Source: Endotrypanum monterogeii (taxonomy: Eukaryota; Euglenozoa; Kinetoplastea; Trypanosomatida; Trypanosomatidae). Taken from it: a stretch of 64,000 nucleotides of DNA. This document shows, piece after piece, positions 23,723 through 34,824 of this stretch. Below the pieces are notes generated by a model that saw nothing but the letters and a program-made list of their open reading frames with translations, had not been told where the DNA came from and made no database searches. Each line of letters starts with the position of its first letter. Position 1 is the stretch's first letter. The DNA is taken from positions 947,605-1,011,604 of the forward strand of contig CM007318.1 in assembly GCA_000333855.2 (NCBI GenBank), written 5' to 3'. Made by a program: the position numbers and the translations under genes.

Positions 23723-25257
23723 TGCCGGGCACTCACCTAGCGCTGCTTTTTTTTTTCCCTTTCTTCTACACGATGAAACAACAAGTGGTGGGTGAGTGGG
23801 ATACCCTGCCTAGGCTTTCTCTCTCTCTTTTTGCGGAAACGTAGAAGACGGTGGTGTGTAGGGTGCGAAAGGGATCGGGGGGTGCAGAGGCATGTGACTA
23901 CAGTGTTGTATTCCCCCCTACCTGCTGGACTGCTGAGTCGGTTGTTCTCTCTCTTTTGCATTGTGAGTTACACTGGGCGAACCTCTCTCCGTGCTCTATA
24001 CACATATGCAGATATCCTGGATACTCTAGAGCTTCAACAGTATTTGTGGCGGACCGTGAAGAAAGCAAAGCAAGGGAACACACACACGACTCGTTTTTCT
24101 AGAGATTGCGCCTTCGATGCGCACGTTTCGTCTTGCAGTGACCGGGCCATGCGCAGCGGTTGCTGCGTTCTCTGTTGTCTGTTAAGCCCTTCTTGTCTTT
24201 CATGGCTTAACCCAATCGTATCCAGCGTCTCTAATTCCTGTGGAGTGCGGTTAGTGAAAATGGCCGACAGACGACCAACGGATTGGGGTTAACTGAACCG
24301 CCTCAAATGACTAGCGCCAGCAAATGATGCACGAGTGCGTAAGAAAATATATGTGACTGCTACACACTTCTTCTTCCCCCCTAGTTTTCTCTTGATTTTC
24401 CCCATTTTGTTTCGTCTAGATTTGTGTTTGGTTAACCAACGCCTGTGTGTGTCCGTCCGACTGTCGGTCTGTCGACTTCAGTACATAGCCCCAAGGGCCT
24501 ACACCTCTAGGGATACCCCAAGAAAGGTTCCCCCTTTTCTGTATGACTCACTCTTCCCCTTCAGCTGCTCCTACGCATCGGATATCTTTTTGAGAATAAC
24601 CTTAGCCCCCCCACCTTCCTTCCACATTTCCTGCGGCTTATAATTTGTCGCTCATATTTCTTTACCCGTTAGTCTTTTCTGCCCCTGCCGGTGTGGAGTG
24701 TGTCTGTCTCCTCTTAGGTGTGTGTTCTCGTCTTTTTTTTTTTTGTCAGTAGTGAAGTGAGTTCGTTAGCATTTTTTTTTTTGTTTTCCTTCTGCTTCAG
24801 AGCTATTATAATGAAGAGATACGTGCATACGTCTACATCCAGATACAAATCATGTGTTGTTAGTGGTGCATTTATTTATGATTTCTGCAGCATTCATTCA
24901 TTATATCATTTATATTTTTCCCCATTTCCATCTTTTTTTTCCCTGAGTGGTCGATAGCCTGTTTTCTGTTCAAGTCTTTTTTCTGTCTTCCTGTCACGTG
25001 TGGGCGCCTTGTTCTTTCTAAATTTTTCATTCCGCTGTCTCTGCTTCCAACCCTTTCACGCCTCGTGCAGCACCCACACTCCACACCCTTCTATTCACTC
25101 GATACCCTCTAGTGACTTGGTTGTTGGCGCTTCCGCAAGGTTCCAGAATTCTACAAGGGCTTGTACACGCATCCCGCCGTGTCCACCTCCGCGATCACCC
25201 CTTCCCTTTTTCCCCTGGACAATATTGTTAAGCTTTCAGGATCGAGGATCGTGCGAC
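23723..25257 (+). other. Intergenic spacer, 1.5 kb
   Basis: No gene supported. The P4-ATPase frame is open for 86 codons upstream of its ATG, but that part is pyrimidine-rich and runs through the likely splice site: CCCCTTCCCTTTTTCCCC at about 25,199-25,216 followed by AG at 25,231-25,232 and 25,238-25,239. Confidence 0.6.
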
Positions 25258-28200
25258 ATGTGGCAGTGGTGTCAGCGGTGGCGTTTTTTTTCCAGGACGC
25301 CGCGGGACCGCTCTAGCGAGCTGCGCACGATTCACTGCAATGACCCGCACATGCAGTTAGGTTTTTGCGACAACCGCATCTCCAGCACGAAATACAACAT
25401 CTTCACTTTTCTGCCGCTAAACCTGTGGGTGCAGTTTCATCGCCCCATCAACATTTACTTCTTGATCGTGGCGTTGCTGCAGTTTATTCCCTCTGTAGCC
25501 ACTGTAAGTCCCTTCACAACCTTGTTTCCCATTGGTGTGGCATTTCTTCTTAACGCCGTGAAGGATGGCATCGACGATGTGCGCCGCTATCGGCAAGACT
25601 GTGAGGTGAATGAACGGATTTACAAACGTCTGCGCCCCGGTACGCTGGAGGTGGAGGATGTGACGAGTGCCAACATCCGCGTTGGCAATATTATTATTCT
25701 GCACCCCTTCGAGGTGGTGCCCAGCGATGTCTTGATTCTGTTGACCACAAAAGATGAGGGTGTTGTATGCCTAACCACAGAGTCTCTTGATGGCGAAACC
25801 GGCTCAAAGCAGCGCTTTGCGGTTCTGAATCGTATGTTCAAACACACCCAGACGGCTGCTGCATCGTCCGTTCCACCGGTGGCGTTACCGGGTGTGCCGA
25901 CCGCTGACGTTCGAGCTGCAGGTGACAGTGACCTGTTCAGCGTACAGGCCTCGCCACGAAGATGGCTCGCGGGATCCAAATATGCACCCATGCCAGACGA
26001 GCGGCCTTCGTATGATGCAGATGATGTACTCCAACAGAAGTGCCTTCAGTTTGTCTGTTGTTCACAAGTGGTGTTGATATCGGAGGGCCCAAATGTGCAT
26101 CTGCACTCATACCAAGGGGTCGTGAAGGTGCGTTGGCCACAGGCCTCGTCGCGCGTCTACGGGGCGACCCTGCGGCCACCACCTGCGTCTAGTGACAGCA
26201 CTGACGATATCGTCAAACGAGGCGGTGTGGGTCGAGAGTCATCGATGTGTAATGTTTATCGTCTCCATCCTGGTGCGGAGGAGTCGCCGGTGATAATGGA
26301 CTTGTCCAGGACGGATGGGGCAGCCCTGGACGGCGGACTTCAGTGCTCTGGTCCAAGAGCTGCGACACTGCCACGCGCCAATCTACAGGATAGCAGTACG
26401 ACCGATTCGGGTGTAGAGATTGTTTTTCCCTCTTGTACTGAAGATCGCAGGGGTCTGTTGGAGGCAGCTAAAGGCGAGCCAGGAAGCACTCTGCAGAAGT
26501 CCCTTCCCATGAAGGCAGGGCTGGACTCGTGCGACTACTTTGACGGTCCTGAGGAGACCATCTCTGTTAATATCGACAACGTCATCTACTCATCAAGTCA
26601 AATCGGTAACACATATTTTGTTGTTGCCCTTGTCATCTTCACAGGTCGCGAGACGAAGATGTGCATGACGCGTAGTGTGCCGCCGACGAAATGGGCCACA
26701 ATTGATCAGCAATTTAACTACCTGGCATTGCTCATTTTTTTTGTTCAGCTTATTTTGCTTTTGGTGTGCTCTTTTGTCTCCAGTGCTCGTCTACGGGCTC
26801 ACTCCAAGCTGTGGTACCTTGGCGGCGCGAATGTACCGATCAAATCAAGCGAGTTCTTTCCTATATTAATGCTGAGGTACTTGATGATGCTGTCACCAAT
26901 GGTACCCCTCTCCTTCAAAGTCATGGTTGAGTTGTCCAAGGCATACATCAGCTGTGTCATTCGATGGGACGAAGAGATGCACTTCGAAGGTAAGCCTCCG
27001 TCGGTAAACAATTCAGCCCTCGTCGAGGAGTTGGGCCAGGTCCAATACGTTTTGTCCGACAAGACTGGCACTCTCACAACAAATATCATGGCTTTTTGGG
27101 CCTTAGCCACCGTCGAGGATGTTGTCTTCTCCATCAGCACTGAGCACATAACCGCACCGGACTCACACCGCTCCCTGGTAGAGGTGAGTGAGTTTATACA
27201 ATCAAGAGCTGCCCACGGTCAAATGGAGGAGTTCTACCTCATGCTCACAATGGTTTTCTGCAACACTATTGAGAGGGAGCTTTCGTCGTCGTTTAGCGAC
27301 AGTGAGGGCATACCTAACTGCGTCGCCGGTACCGACATCCCAGGCGACAACCGAAGCACAGACGGATCCCCTTCGAAACGCTGGATCTCCTCATCACCAG
27401 ATGAGGTGGCTCTCGTTGAGGGTGCCGACAGGTGCGGATTTTCTCTGCATGAGCGCAGCCGTACCCACGGGAAGGTTTGGCTCTGGGGTGAGGCAAACGT
27501 TTCTCTCGAAGTAGAAATCGTGTATACGCTGCCGTTCAGCTCAGACCGGGGCATGATGAGCGTACTCGTGCGCTGCCCAACTGTGGCCGCTGCGAGCGCA
27601 CACGCAGAGTCCCATGGCACAGTGCACACCACCTCCCCGGGTAGCAACGAGCCACCCAACGAGTATGTGCTGCTCATCAAAGGTGCCGATGAAAGGGTAT
27701 TGGCTTGCTGTGTTGACGAATACAGTCGTTCTCACCGCAGCGATATCAATGAGCGCCTCGTGAACTTCTCAAACGAAGGGTTGCGCACCCTAGTATGCGG
27801 GTACCGTAGGCTGACGGAGGATGAGGCACTGGAGGTGCTGCGCCACCTCGACGAGGTGAAAGCAGACTTCACTCCGACCGTGAGTCACGAGTCGGGGCTG
27901 CAGCGCGTGTATAATTTTCTCGAGCGCGACATTACGTACTGCGGTATCACGGCAGTGAGGGATGGTCTGCAAAAAGATGTCTTTCAGACGGTCACCCAGC
28001 TTCGCCAGGCCGATATACGGGTGTGGATGCTGACGGGCGACAAGACAGAGACGGCAAAGCAGACTGCTGTCGCTTGTGGTTTGTTGGCATCGTCCGACCG
28101 CATCATCACGCTTACGCCATCGCATGAAAATGTTCTGACTCCAGCGGAACACCTGCACTATGTTTTCGAAAGGCTTTCCAATGTGATGGAGCTTTCAGTG

Positions 28201-29763
28201 CGAGATAAACCTTCAGATTCTGTGGGGCTGGTGACGCATTGGGCGAGGGTGCACCAGTGGTGCCGTCGCTTTTTCTGGGAGCGCTCGGGCCTTGAGAATT
28301 TCGTTCACGAGTTCACTCGACGGGCTACATGGGAGCGCATCCGCCCTCTCCACCACCCGCTCGTCACTCATCCACTGAGCACCATAGAGGATCACTATGG
28401 CCCGGTATGCGCAGCTGTGTGGAACATGGTGCCCGTTGTGTGTGGCACGGCACATCGAAAGGTTATTTCTCGCTTCCACTCCGCCCCCACAGTTTCCCTC
28501 TGCTCCGACTCGTGCAGTCTCACGTGCGGTTACTGCGTCATGCTCTCAGGCAGGACCCTCGGTCTCCTGGAGGAGGAGGACGCCGTGTCGAAGGGGCGTA
28601 GCGCGGTGGTGCGACTCTTCCATAAGTTTCTCCTCGAAGCGCGCACAGTTGTGTGTAGCCGCACTACTCCTTCTCACAAGTCGTACGTGGTGAAGTTGGT
28701 ACGACGAGCCGGCTACATAACACTCGCGATCGGGGACGGTGGTAATGACGTTCCCATGCTCCAGGCGGCGCACGTCGGTGTGGGTATGAAGGGGCGAGAA
28801 GGGAGTCAGGCAAAGTTGGCCTCAGACTTTGCGATTGGGCAGTTTTGCCTCCTGTCAAAGCTTCTTCTCGTTCACGGACACGTGGCGTGTAACCGCACCG
28901 CCATGATCGTACAACAGAGCTTCTGGAAGACTGTCCTCATTGCATGGGTGCAGGTTCTCTTCAACATGACCACCGACTTCTCAGCCGTGTCCTTTTGGGA
29001 TTCGCTTAGCCTCACAATCTACAACGCAATCCCCACCGTCCCTGTCACGTTTCTGTGCGCAATGAACGTGCCCCTCTCTCGGTGGATCCTATGTTCCACA
29101 TCGCAGCTGTACCGCATGTCCCAGCGTGGCCGCTACTTGAGCGCAGTCACTTTCTACGGCTACGTAGCTCGAGCGTTTCTGCACGGAACTATTATTTACT
29201 ATTTATCCCTCGCAATTCAACGTGGTACCGGGGGTATCGTGGCGAACGGATGGACACTTGATCGCAGCGGCGATTTTTATGCTCCCTACATCGCCATCGT
29301 GACGGTGCACACCTACATGGTGTTGACCGAGTCACACGCTATCACTTTTACGCACTGGTTTTCTTACTTCTTTTCCATCTGGTCATGTTTTCTGTGCTTC
29401 GGTGTGTACGCACGCTCCCAGGCCTCATCGAATAAAACCTTCTCTGTGCTCCTTACTAGTCCATCCTTCTATTTATCTTATCTGGGTATGGTCATGACTG
29501 TGTGTCTCTCTCTTACGGTGTACGCTATACCAAAGCTGTATTGGTTCCCAGATGATCTGCAGCTGATGCGCCTATTCCTGGCGCATGTGCGTCAGGCAGG
29601 TTTCCGAAGCCTCAGCAGGCCACACCGTGTTCTCGGCACATTTTTTCAAGACGATAACCCCTCACGATTTTGGAAGTCCCTATCACTCTACCACGCACTG
29701 CACTACACCGTACCCCCGAGGCAGGTTTTCACCATTGAAGAGGGTTCTGCGGCAGAGTTCTAG
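25258..29763 (+). CDS. P4-type ATPase (phospholipid flippase), large form
   Basis: A 1501-residue protein; the ATG chosen (MWQWCQRWRFF) is the first after the probable splice acceptor. It has P4-ATPase architecture: N-terminal NDPHMQLGFCDNRISSTKYNIFTFLPLNLWVQFHRPINIYFL (typical 'N-I-TKY-FLP-NL-EQF-R-N-YFL'), an actuator DGET at 178-181, phosphorylation motif DKTGTLT with D601, KGADERVL in the nucleotide domain, TGDKTETA, the hinge GDGGNDV at 1159-1165, then six C-terminal membrane segments. The M4 PISL motif is PLSF (P550). P4-ATPases move phospholipids to the cytosolic leaflet with a CDC50 partner. This one is longer than typical (about 1100-1300) because of an unconserved insertion of about 240 residues after DGET and extra sequence between TGDK and the hinge. 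DGET is followed by GSK instead of the usual NLK. It is not obviously the miltefosine transporter, which is shorter. Confidence 0.93.
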   Translation: MWQWCQRWRFFSRTPRDRSSELRTIHCNDPHMQLGFCDNRISSTKYNIFTFLPLNLWVQFHRPINIYFLIVALLQFIPSVATVSPFTTLFPIGVAFLLNAVKDGIDDVRRYRQDCEVNERIYKRLRPGTLEVEDVTSANIRVGNIIILHPFEVVPSDVLILLTTKDEGVVCLTTESLDGETGSKQRFAVLNRMFKHTQTAAASSVPPVALPGVPTADVRAAGDSDLFSVQASPRRWLAGSKYAPMPDERPSYDADDVLQQKCLQFVCCSQVVLISEGPNVHLHSYQGVVKVRWPQASSRVYGATLRPPPASSDSTDDIVKRGGVGRESSMCNVYRLHPGAEESPVIMDLSRTDGAALDGGLQCSGPRAATLPRANLQDSSTTDSGVEIVFPSCTEDRRGLLEAAKGEPGSTLQKSLPMKAGLDSCDYFDGPEETISVNIDNVIYSSSQIGNTYFVVALVIFTGRETKMCMTRSVPPTKWATIDQQFNYLALLIFFVQLILLLVCSFVSSARLRAHSKLWYLGGANVPIKSSEFFPILMLRYLMMLSPMVPLSFKVMVELSKAYISCVIRWDEEMHFEGKPPSVNNSALVEELGQVQYVLSDKTGTLTTNIMAFWALATVEDVVFSISTEHITAPDSHRSLVEVSEFIQSRAAHGQMEEFYLMLTMVFCNTIERELSSSFSDSEGIPNCVAGTDIPGDNRSTDGSPSKRWISSSPDEVALVEGADRCGFSLHERSRTHGKVWLWGEANVSLEVEIVYTLPFSSDRGMMSVLVRCPTVAAASAHAESHGTVHTTSPGSNEPPNEYVLLIKGADERVLACCVDEYSRSHRSDINERLVNFSNEGLRTLVCGYRRLTEDEALEVLRHLDEVKADFTPTVSHESGLQRVYNFLERDITYCGITAVRDGLQKDVFQTVTQLRQADIRVWMLTGDKTETAKQTAVACGLLASSDRIITLTPSHENVLTPAEHLHYVFERLSNVMELSVRDKPSDSVGLVTHWARVHQWCRRFFWERSGLENFVHEFTRRATWERIRPLHHPLVTHPLSTIEDHYGPVCAAVWNMVPVVCGTAHRKVISRFHSAPTVSLCSDSCSLTCGYCVMLSGRTLGLLEEEDAVSKGRSAVVRLFHKFLLEARTVVCSRTTPSHKSYVVKLVRRAGYITLAIGDGGNDVPMLQAAHVGVGMKGREGSQAKLASDFAIGQFCLLSKLLLVHGHVACNRTAMIVQQSFWKTVLIAWVQVLFNMTTDFSAVSFWDSLSLTIYNAIPTVPVTFLCAMNVPLSRWILCSTSQLYRMSQRGRYLSAVTFYGYVARAFLHGTIIYYLSLAIQRGTGGIVANGWTLDRSGDFYAPYIAIVTVHTYMVLTESHAITFTHWFSYFFSIWSCFLCFGVYARSQASSNKTFSVLLTSPSFYLSYLGMVMTVCLSLTVYAIPKLYWFPDDLQLMRLFLAHVRQAGFRSLSRPHRVLGTFFQDDNPSRFWKSLSLYHALHYTVPPRQVFTIEEGSAAEF

Positions 29764-32700
29764 TGGTCATCTGCAGTGGAAAGGGTGCCCAGTCTCAGCC
29801 TCCCCTTTTTGAAAAAAAAACAAGAGCAGGAGGGAAGAATAAGTAAAAAAAATATTCCATATTCAGGTGTGACGGATAGTGAAGAGATTGTTGACAAGCT
29901 CTATCCAGCGGATGACGTTCTGATGAAGTGAAGCACTATACTTCTCTCGTCTTCAGCATGGCAGTAGGGGACACGGTAGCGCTTTTCTGCTTCACAGGCG
30001 TCCAGTTTTTTTTTTTTCACGTTTTGCCGCTGTGACGCTCGTCCATCTTTCCGCGAAGCGCAGCGAGGGTATGCGTGCGCGCGTTTTGGGGCTTAGGATC
30101 AGTATACCCTCCTTCCCCCTCTATCTCCATGGCGTTGCTATGCAGTCCCCTGTATTTCTTTAGCCATACGAAGCGTTTTTGTGCGCTTGTGGCCATTTAT
30201 CTCTCCTTTCACTTGGCCACATAATGCGGATGCGTGTGGAGAAAGATTTTTTTTTTGTGATCGCTCCCCCCCTCCCTCCCTTCTGATCCGTGCCGCTTTG
30301 CGCAGATCAAAACGATGTGGACTCCTCCACTTGGTTTCAGTCAATGTCGTAGAGGCTTGAGCCTGTACTTGTTCTTCTAATTATCATCCACTTATTTTTT
30401 TTCTTTTGGTACCATGCAGATTTGCACGCGCTTATGCGACAGGGAAAGGCGCGATACAGGACACTGAGGGAGAGTCATGTTCCTTGGGCTGGTTACCGAG
30501 AGGCACGTGGCACCTTGCTCCATCCTTTGTTTCGCTTGCAGTGCTGCTCTTTTATAAGAGAGGTTAGCCCATTTTCGACTTTTTGCTGGTGGGTTATTAC
30601 ATGATCAGGTACTAATTAGATGTCTCGCGGTGTAAAGGGCTCTCCCTACGATCCGATCCAAGCTGTTCCACTCCCCAAAGCAGTGAGTGGTGTGTCTTGT
30701 CTGTGGTGCGTGCATGTGCTGGCCTCCGGCTGTTTGTATATTTTTCCTATATCACCTCGGATCCTGCATCTGCGTGCGCCGCCGAAGGCGAAACATGATA
30801 TCCGAATACTGGCTGCTAGATGTGCCTGGTGAGGCGTTGAATTTTATAAATGTTTCTCATATTGACCTTACCGGTGTCGGTTTGTATCAAGCTTTGCCTG
30901 CTCTTGGACACACAGCTTGAAGGACTACCTTCCTCCGCCACCTTGGCTCTTCCTCAACTGAAGGTGTCCTTCATATATATATATATATTTCTTTATATAT
31001 ATATATATACATATATACATATACGATGATCGCTGCATTCTTCGCATCCTCGTTTTTCGGGTACTTTGCCCCTCTCCCCTCATCACTGGGGGCCGGTGGT
31101 GCCTTCCACGGTGGTGTTGGTATGCACGTTGGGGACTCTGCGGAGAGCTCAACTACTATGTATTTGGCCTCGCAATAATTGATTCCATCTCGTATACATT
31201 TATATATATATGTATATTTATTTATGTATATGCATATATATGTTTTCTGAAAGTGTAGGTATCCTGGAAACTGTGTGGTCCTTCTAGCTCTGATACAACG
31301 TGGGCCCCTGCTGCTTCTGGTGATAATGGGTGAGGGTAACAGACTCTCTGTGCATGTGCGGGTGTTGTTCTTTTTCATTTGGTAAGCCCTTTCGTTATAT
31401 CGCATAGGTGTGTTTCTTCTTTCGTATGTGAGTATTAAAGGCATATCTGCTCACACTTGTCGAGAAGCGTGTGCGCGATGGGGTGTCGAGACGATGGGAA
31501 ACGCGGGCACTTGCTGTGGGGAAAGGTGCTGCCCATCCTTCTCGGCTTCCAGGCCGCTGAGAGCCAATGACCCTCCCGAGCCGGATGAAAACGACTGCTT
31601 GCTTTTTCTTTGCTTGCGACTGGTATAGAGGCCGCTACACTCCGCCGCAGGGGACACCCCCGCTGCCGCAGCTCCCCGCCCATCATCAGCGACCCCACGC
31701 ATTTCAGTGAATCCGTTGAACCAATCCCCTATTCATGTCTTTCACCCTCTACGCAGTGTTCACCATTGCGTCAACGGATTCGTGCTTTACTTTCGGACCC
31801 AACAGTCGCTGAGGTCTTTCGCTTGCCATCAAAGTGGAGTGCGCGTTTTTTATTATTACTTTTTCGCCTCTCTACGATGTGGCTTCTGCAGCCGCACCGC
31901 TGAGGAGTTGACTATTATAGTCCTCTACTGCTTCATGTGGTGCGGTGTATGGCTTTCGCACTATTTAATAATAATTTTATGCTTTCTGAAAAGAAAAAAA
32001 AAACAGTATTGGTACCACTCCTCACCCGGCGCACCTTTCTACCCCCGGCAAGGCGGCCCTGATGAGAGAACACAACATTGTATATATCTTTTCGCTCTCG
32101 TGCAGCTCTTATGCCTTTTATATATTTTTATTTTTTTTACTTCCTCACGTATAGGATCTCTAACATTTGCGGGGAAGTTTCCATGTGGACGTGTGTGCGG
32201 TGCTGGCGCGTGCGTGTTCTCCGTTTTTGTTTTTCTTGAGCAATAGCACCTGTTACGGCACATTCACCACCACCTTCAAGACATTCTCCATATGCTAAGC
32301 GGACAGGTCGTTTTGCCTTTCCTCATTCCTGCCACTACAACACAACGGGGATGGATGGGTATGAGGTGCTCGAGAGGGGCTCCCCTTCTTATGAGACCGC
32401 TGATCACGTGGTACAAACCACCAGGATCGTGCTCAAGCATCAACGATTGTTCGAGGTTGGGGGCTTCCATTGCGTTTCTTGTGGTTCCCCTCCTGGAATT
32501 ATCCGAGTTCTCAATTCTGTGTGCTTATCCACTAACGATGTCTTGTTTGGCGCTTTTTCTCATCCATATCCGTATTTTTTATTTTTTTATTTTGCCGACG
32601 ACTTCCTCCATTACCTTGCACCATTATTACTCTGCTCAACAAAGTTTTCTGCTTGGTTTCGTGTGTGTTGCTCTCCACGCACTTCATTTCTGCTCTTTCC

Positions 32701-32831
32701 TCTTTTTTTTCCCTCCACTCCTTTTTCTCCCCCGCACACACCCTCTTCTTTTTTTTTTCCCAAAAGCTACCGTTCTATCTTTTATTTCTCTCTTCCCAAC
32801 GCGACCGTGGGGCTAAAAAAAAAAAAACATA
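29764..32831 (+). other. Intergenic spacer, 3.1 kb
   Basis: Mostly T-rich spacer with (TA)n clusters at about 30,973-31,010 and 31,198-31,240. About 31,440-31,720 is GC-richer and holds a possible small gene (separate entry). The strong pyrimidine tract at about 32,690-32,763 followed by AG at 32,765-32,766 is the likely splice acceptor for the CNNM-like gene. Confidence 0.55.
31494..31628 (+). CDS. Possible small acylated protein, perhaps frameshifted (low confidence)
   Basis: An ATG at 31,494 opens a 44-codon frame beginning MGNAGTCCGERCC. Gly2 with Thr6 and nearby Cys pairs is a good fit to the N-myristoylation plus palmitoylation pattern common in trypanosomatid membrane and flagellar proteins. 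The frame stops at 31,626-31,628. A second frame (≡2 mod 3), open from 31,589 to 31,903, looks coding-like around PLRQRIRALLSDPTVAEVF and overlaps this one across a T-rich stretch (GCTTTTTCTTTG, 31,601-31,612). A one-base homopolymer error or an inactivating frameshift could therefore have split one gene of about 135 residues. No homologue is recognised; it may be chance. Confidence 0.25.
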   Translation: MGNAGTCCGERCCPSFSASRPLRANDPPEPDENDCLLFLCLRLV

Positions 32832-34646
32832 ATGCGACTCAAAATCCTTTTTTCATTTGTGCGGCGCACCATGACACTGTCATTCCTTCTCCAGATAGCT
32901 GCGACTCTTTTCTTGGTGCTCGCGGCATTTCAAGCGGCGGCGACTGGGGCACCCGCCCACTCGGCTGCCGTGGGTGAGAATAAAGGGGAGGCTGCTGTGC
33001 ATGATGGGGACAATATGCTGACGGTAGATTCGAGCGAAAAACTTAGTGCGTCTGCGTGGGTTTCACTGATTGTGGCCGACTCCATCCTCTTGCTTTTCGC
33101 TGCGCTTTTTGCTGGGCTGACGTTGGCACTCCTTGGCCTCGATACCCTGTCGCTCGAAATCATTGCAGACAGCGGTTCTGAGCCGGACAAGACATACGCT
33201 CAAAAGATTCTACCCATCCGCCACCTGGGTAACCAACTCCTGTGCACACTCATCTTGGGCAACGTCATGGTGAACACGCTTATTGCGCAAATCACTGATT
33301 CACACATCCACGGCTGGGTGGCGACGGTGGTCTCGACTGCACTGACAACGCTTGGTGGGGAAGTGATCCCGCAAGCCCTCATGTCAGCACATGCTCTACA
33401 GGTCGGTTCCAAGTCGGCGCCCCTGGTGAAGCTCTTCGTTTTCCTTTTCTGGCCCATTTGCAAACCTTTGAGCATGGTTCTTGACAGGTTCATAGGCAAG
33501 GATCCCGGTCAAATCTACGAGCGTAACGAGCTGAAGAAGCTCATGTTCATGCATGCTGCTCGCAGCGCCGAGTCTGGCATTGGTGCTGGCGAGGTGGATC
33601 TGATGGTGGGTGCCATGGAGTTGCATGAGAAGACGGTGGTGGAGGTCATGACGCCCGTCGGGGACATGTTGATGTTGGAGGCGAACGAGCGGCTGAGCGA
33701 GGAAACAATCCAGCTCATTTCCGACCACGGTCACAGCCGAATTCCGGTGTACCAAACCACCAAGAACAATGTCATTGGTGTTTTGTTTGCGAAGGACTTG
33801 CTTATGGCAAACCCGCAAGAGAATACGAAGGTGCTTCTGCTAGTGAAGTTCTACAACCGTCGTTGTCACGTTGTGCCTTCTGAAACAAAACTCATCTCGA
33901 TGCTCAAGTACTTCCAGACGGGTAAGTCCCACATCGCCCTCGTGCAAGAGGTTCAACAACGCCCCTACGGTGATCCGTATTATGAGGTGAAGGGTCTGGT
34001 GACCATGGAGGATATTATCGAGGAGCTCATCCACAGCGAAATCTTCGACGAGTATGACATCGATCCCCAACAACTGTCTCACCCAGGGATTGGCAACGTC
34101 TCTGCTCTCCCGAAGCGGCAGATTGGCCTCACCTCCAAGTGCTCGCGGCGGGTTCATCTCAACCACAACGAACTGCGTGCCGCCGCGCTTTTCTTGTGTG
34201 AGTCTCTGCCGGAGCTTAAGATGGAAGATGTCTCAGCTTTGACTCACGGGATTGCGGAGTGCACCACGGTGTACCGGGTCCGGGCGCCAAGGGACGCACG
34301 CGGCATGGAGGACGACGACAAACAAAACGTTTGGCTTTATCGCGAGGGTGTGCCTTCGTCGGTTTTTACACTTGTCGTGTCAGGGCGTGTCGAGGTTTTT
34401 GCCGGGAAGGAGTCGATTGCGCTGGAGATGGGCAGCTGGTCACTCCTCGCAACCGATGCATTATCATCTGATTTGTTCGTGCCCACATTTAGCTGCCGCG
34501 TCGTGCAGGACTCAACACTTATGCAAATCACCCGGGAGGCCTATGTGGAGATGCTTCGCATCTGCAAAAATGCTTCAACCGATGCCTTTCGGAACCTCGC
34601 GTCAACATCAAAGCTAGGCAGCAGGGTGTCCGCAGATTCTCCTTAG
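32832..34646 (+). CDS. CNNM-like membrane protein (DUF21 + CBS pair + cNMP-like domain)
   Basis: A 604-residue protein. A signal-like hydrophobic segment at about 14-38 suggests M14 could also serve as start. The DUF21/CNNM transmembrane region spans about 73-222: ASAWVSLIVADSILLLFAALFAGLTLALLGLD, then HLGNQLLCTLILGNVMVNTL, GGEVIPQALMSAHAL, and FVFLFWPICKPLSMVLD. A CBS pair follows at about 268-400, with VMTPVGDMLML, GHSRIPVY at 300-307, VIGVLFAKDLL, and VKGLVTMEDIIEELIHSEIFDE. After about 460 comes a domain resembling the cyclic-nucleotide-binding-like fold of CNNM proteins (SSVFTLVVSGRVEVFAG). CNNM proteins act in magnesium efflux or its regulation (family knowledge); the substrate here is inferred. 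The conserved order matches eukaryotic CNNM2/4 rather than the bacterial CorC alone. Confidence 0.92.
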   Translation: MRLKILFSFVRRTMTLSFLLQIAATLFLVLAAFQAAATGAPAHSAAVGENKGEAAVHDGDNMLTVDSSEKLSASAWVSLIVADSILLLFAALFAGLTLALLGLDTLSLEIIADSGSEPDKTYAQKILPIRHLGNQLLCTLILGNVMVNTLIAQITDSHIHGWVATVVSTALTTLGGEVIPQALMSAHALQVGSKSAPLVKLFVFLFWPICKPLSMVLDRFIGKDPGQIYERNELKKLMFMHAARSAESGIGAGEVDLMVGAMELHEKTVVEVMTPVGDMLMLEANERLSEETIQLISDHGHSRIPVYQTTKNNVIGVLFAKDLLMANPQENTKVLLLVKFYNRRCHVVPSETKLISMLKYFQTGKSHIALVQEVQQRPYGDPYYEVKGLVTMEDIIEELIHSEIFDEYDIDPQQLSHPGIGNVSALPKRQIGLTSKCSRRVHLNHNELRAAALFLCESLPELKMEDVSALTHGIAECTTVYRVRAPRDARGMEDDDKQNVWLYREGVPSSVFTLVVSGRVEVFAGKESIALEMGSWSLLATDALSSDLFVPTFSCRVVQDSTLMQITREAYVEMLRICKNASTDAFRNLASTSKLGSRVSADSP

Positions 34647-34746
34647 GGGGACTGTCTTGTAGAGAGGGGGAAAAAGAAGGCAAGGGGATGAGATGATGCA
34701 AGTATACACCCGGATATTTATCTTATACATATACATATACTTACAC

Positions 34747-34824
<78 letters not shown>

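Noticed and set aside
25000..25257. Upstream extension of the P4-ATPase frame
   Set aside because: It has no ATG, begins at a GTG, is pyrimidine-rich, and crosses the likely splice acceptor.
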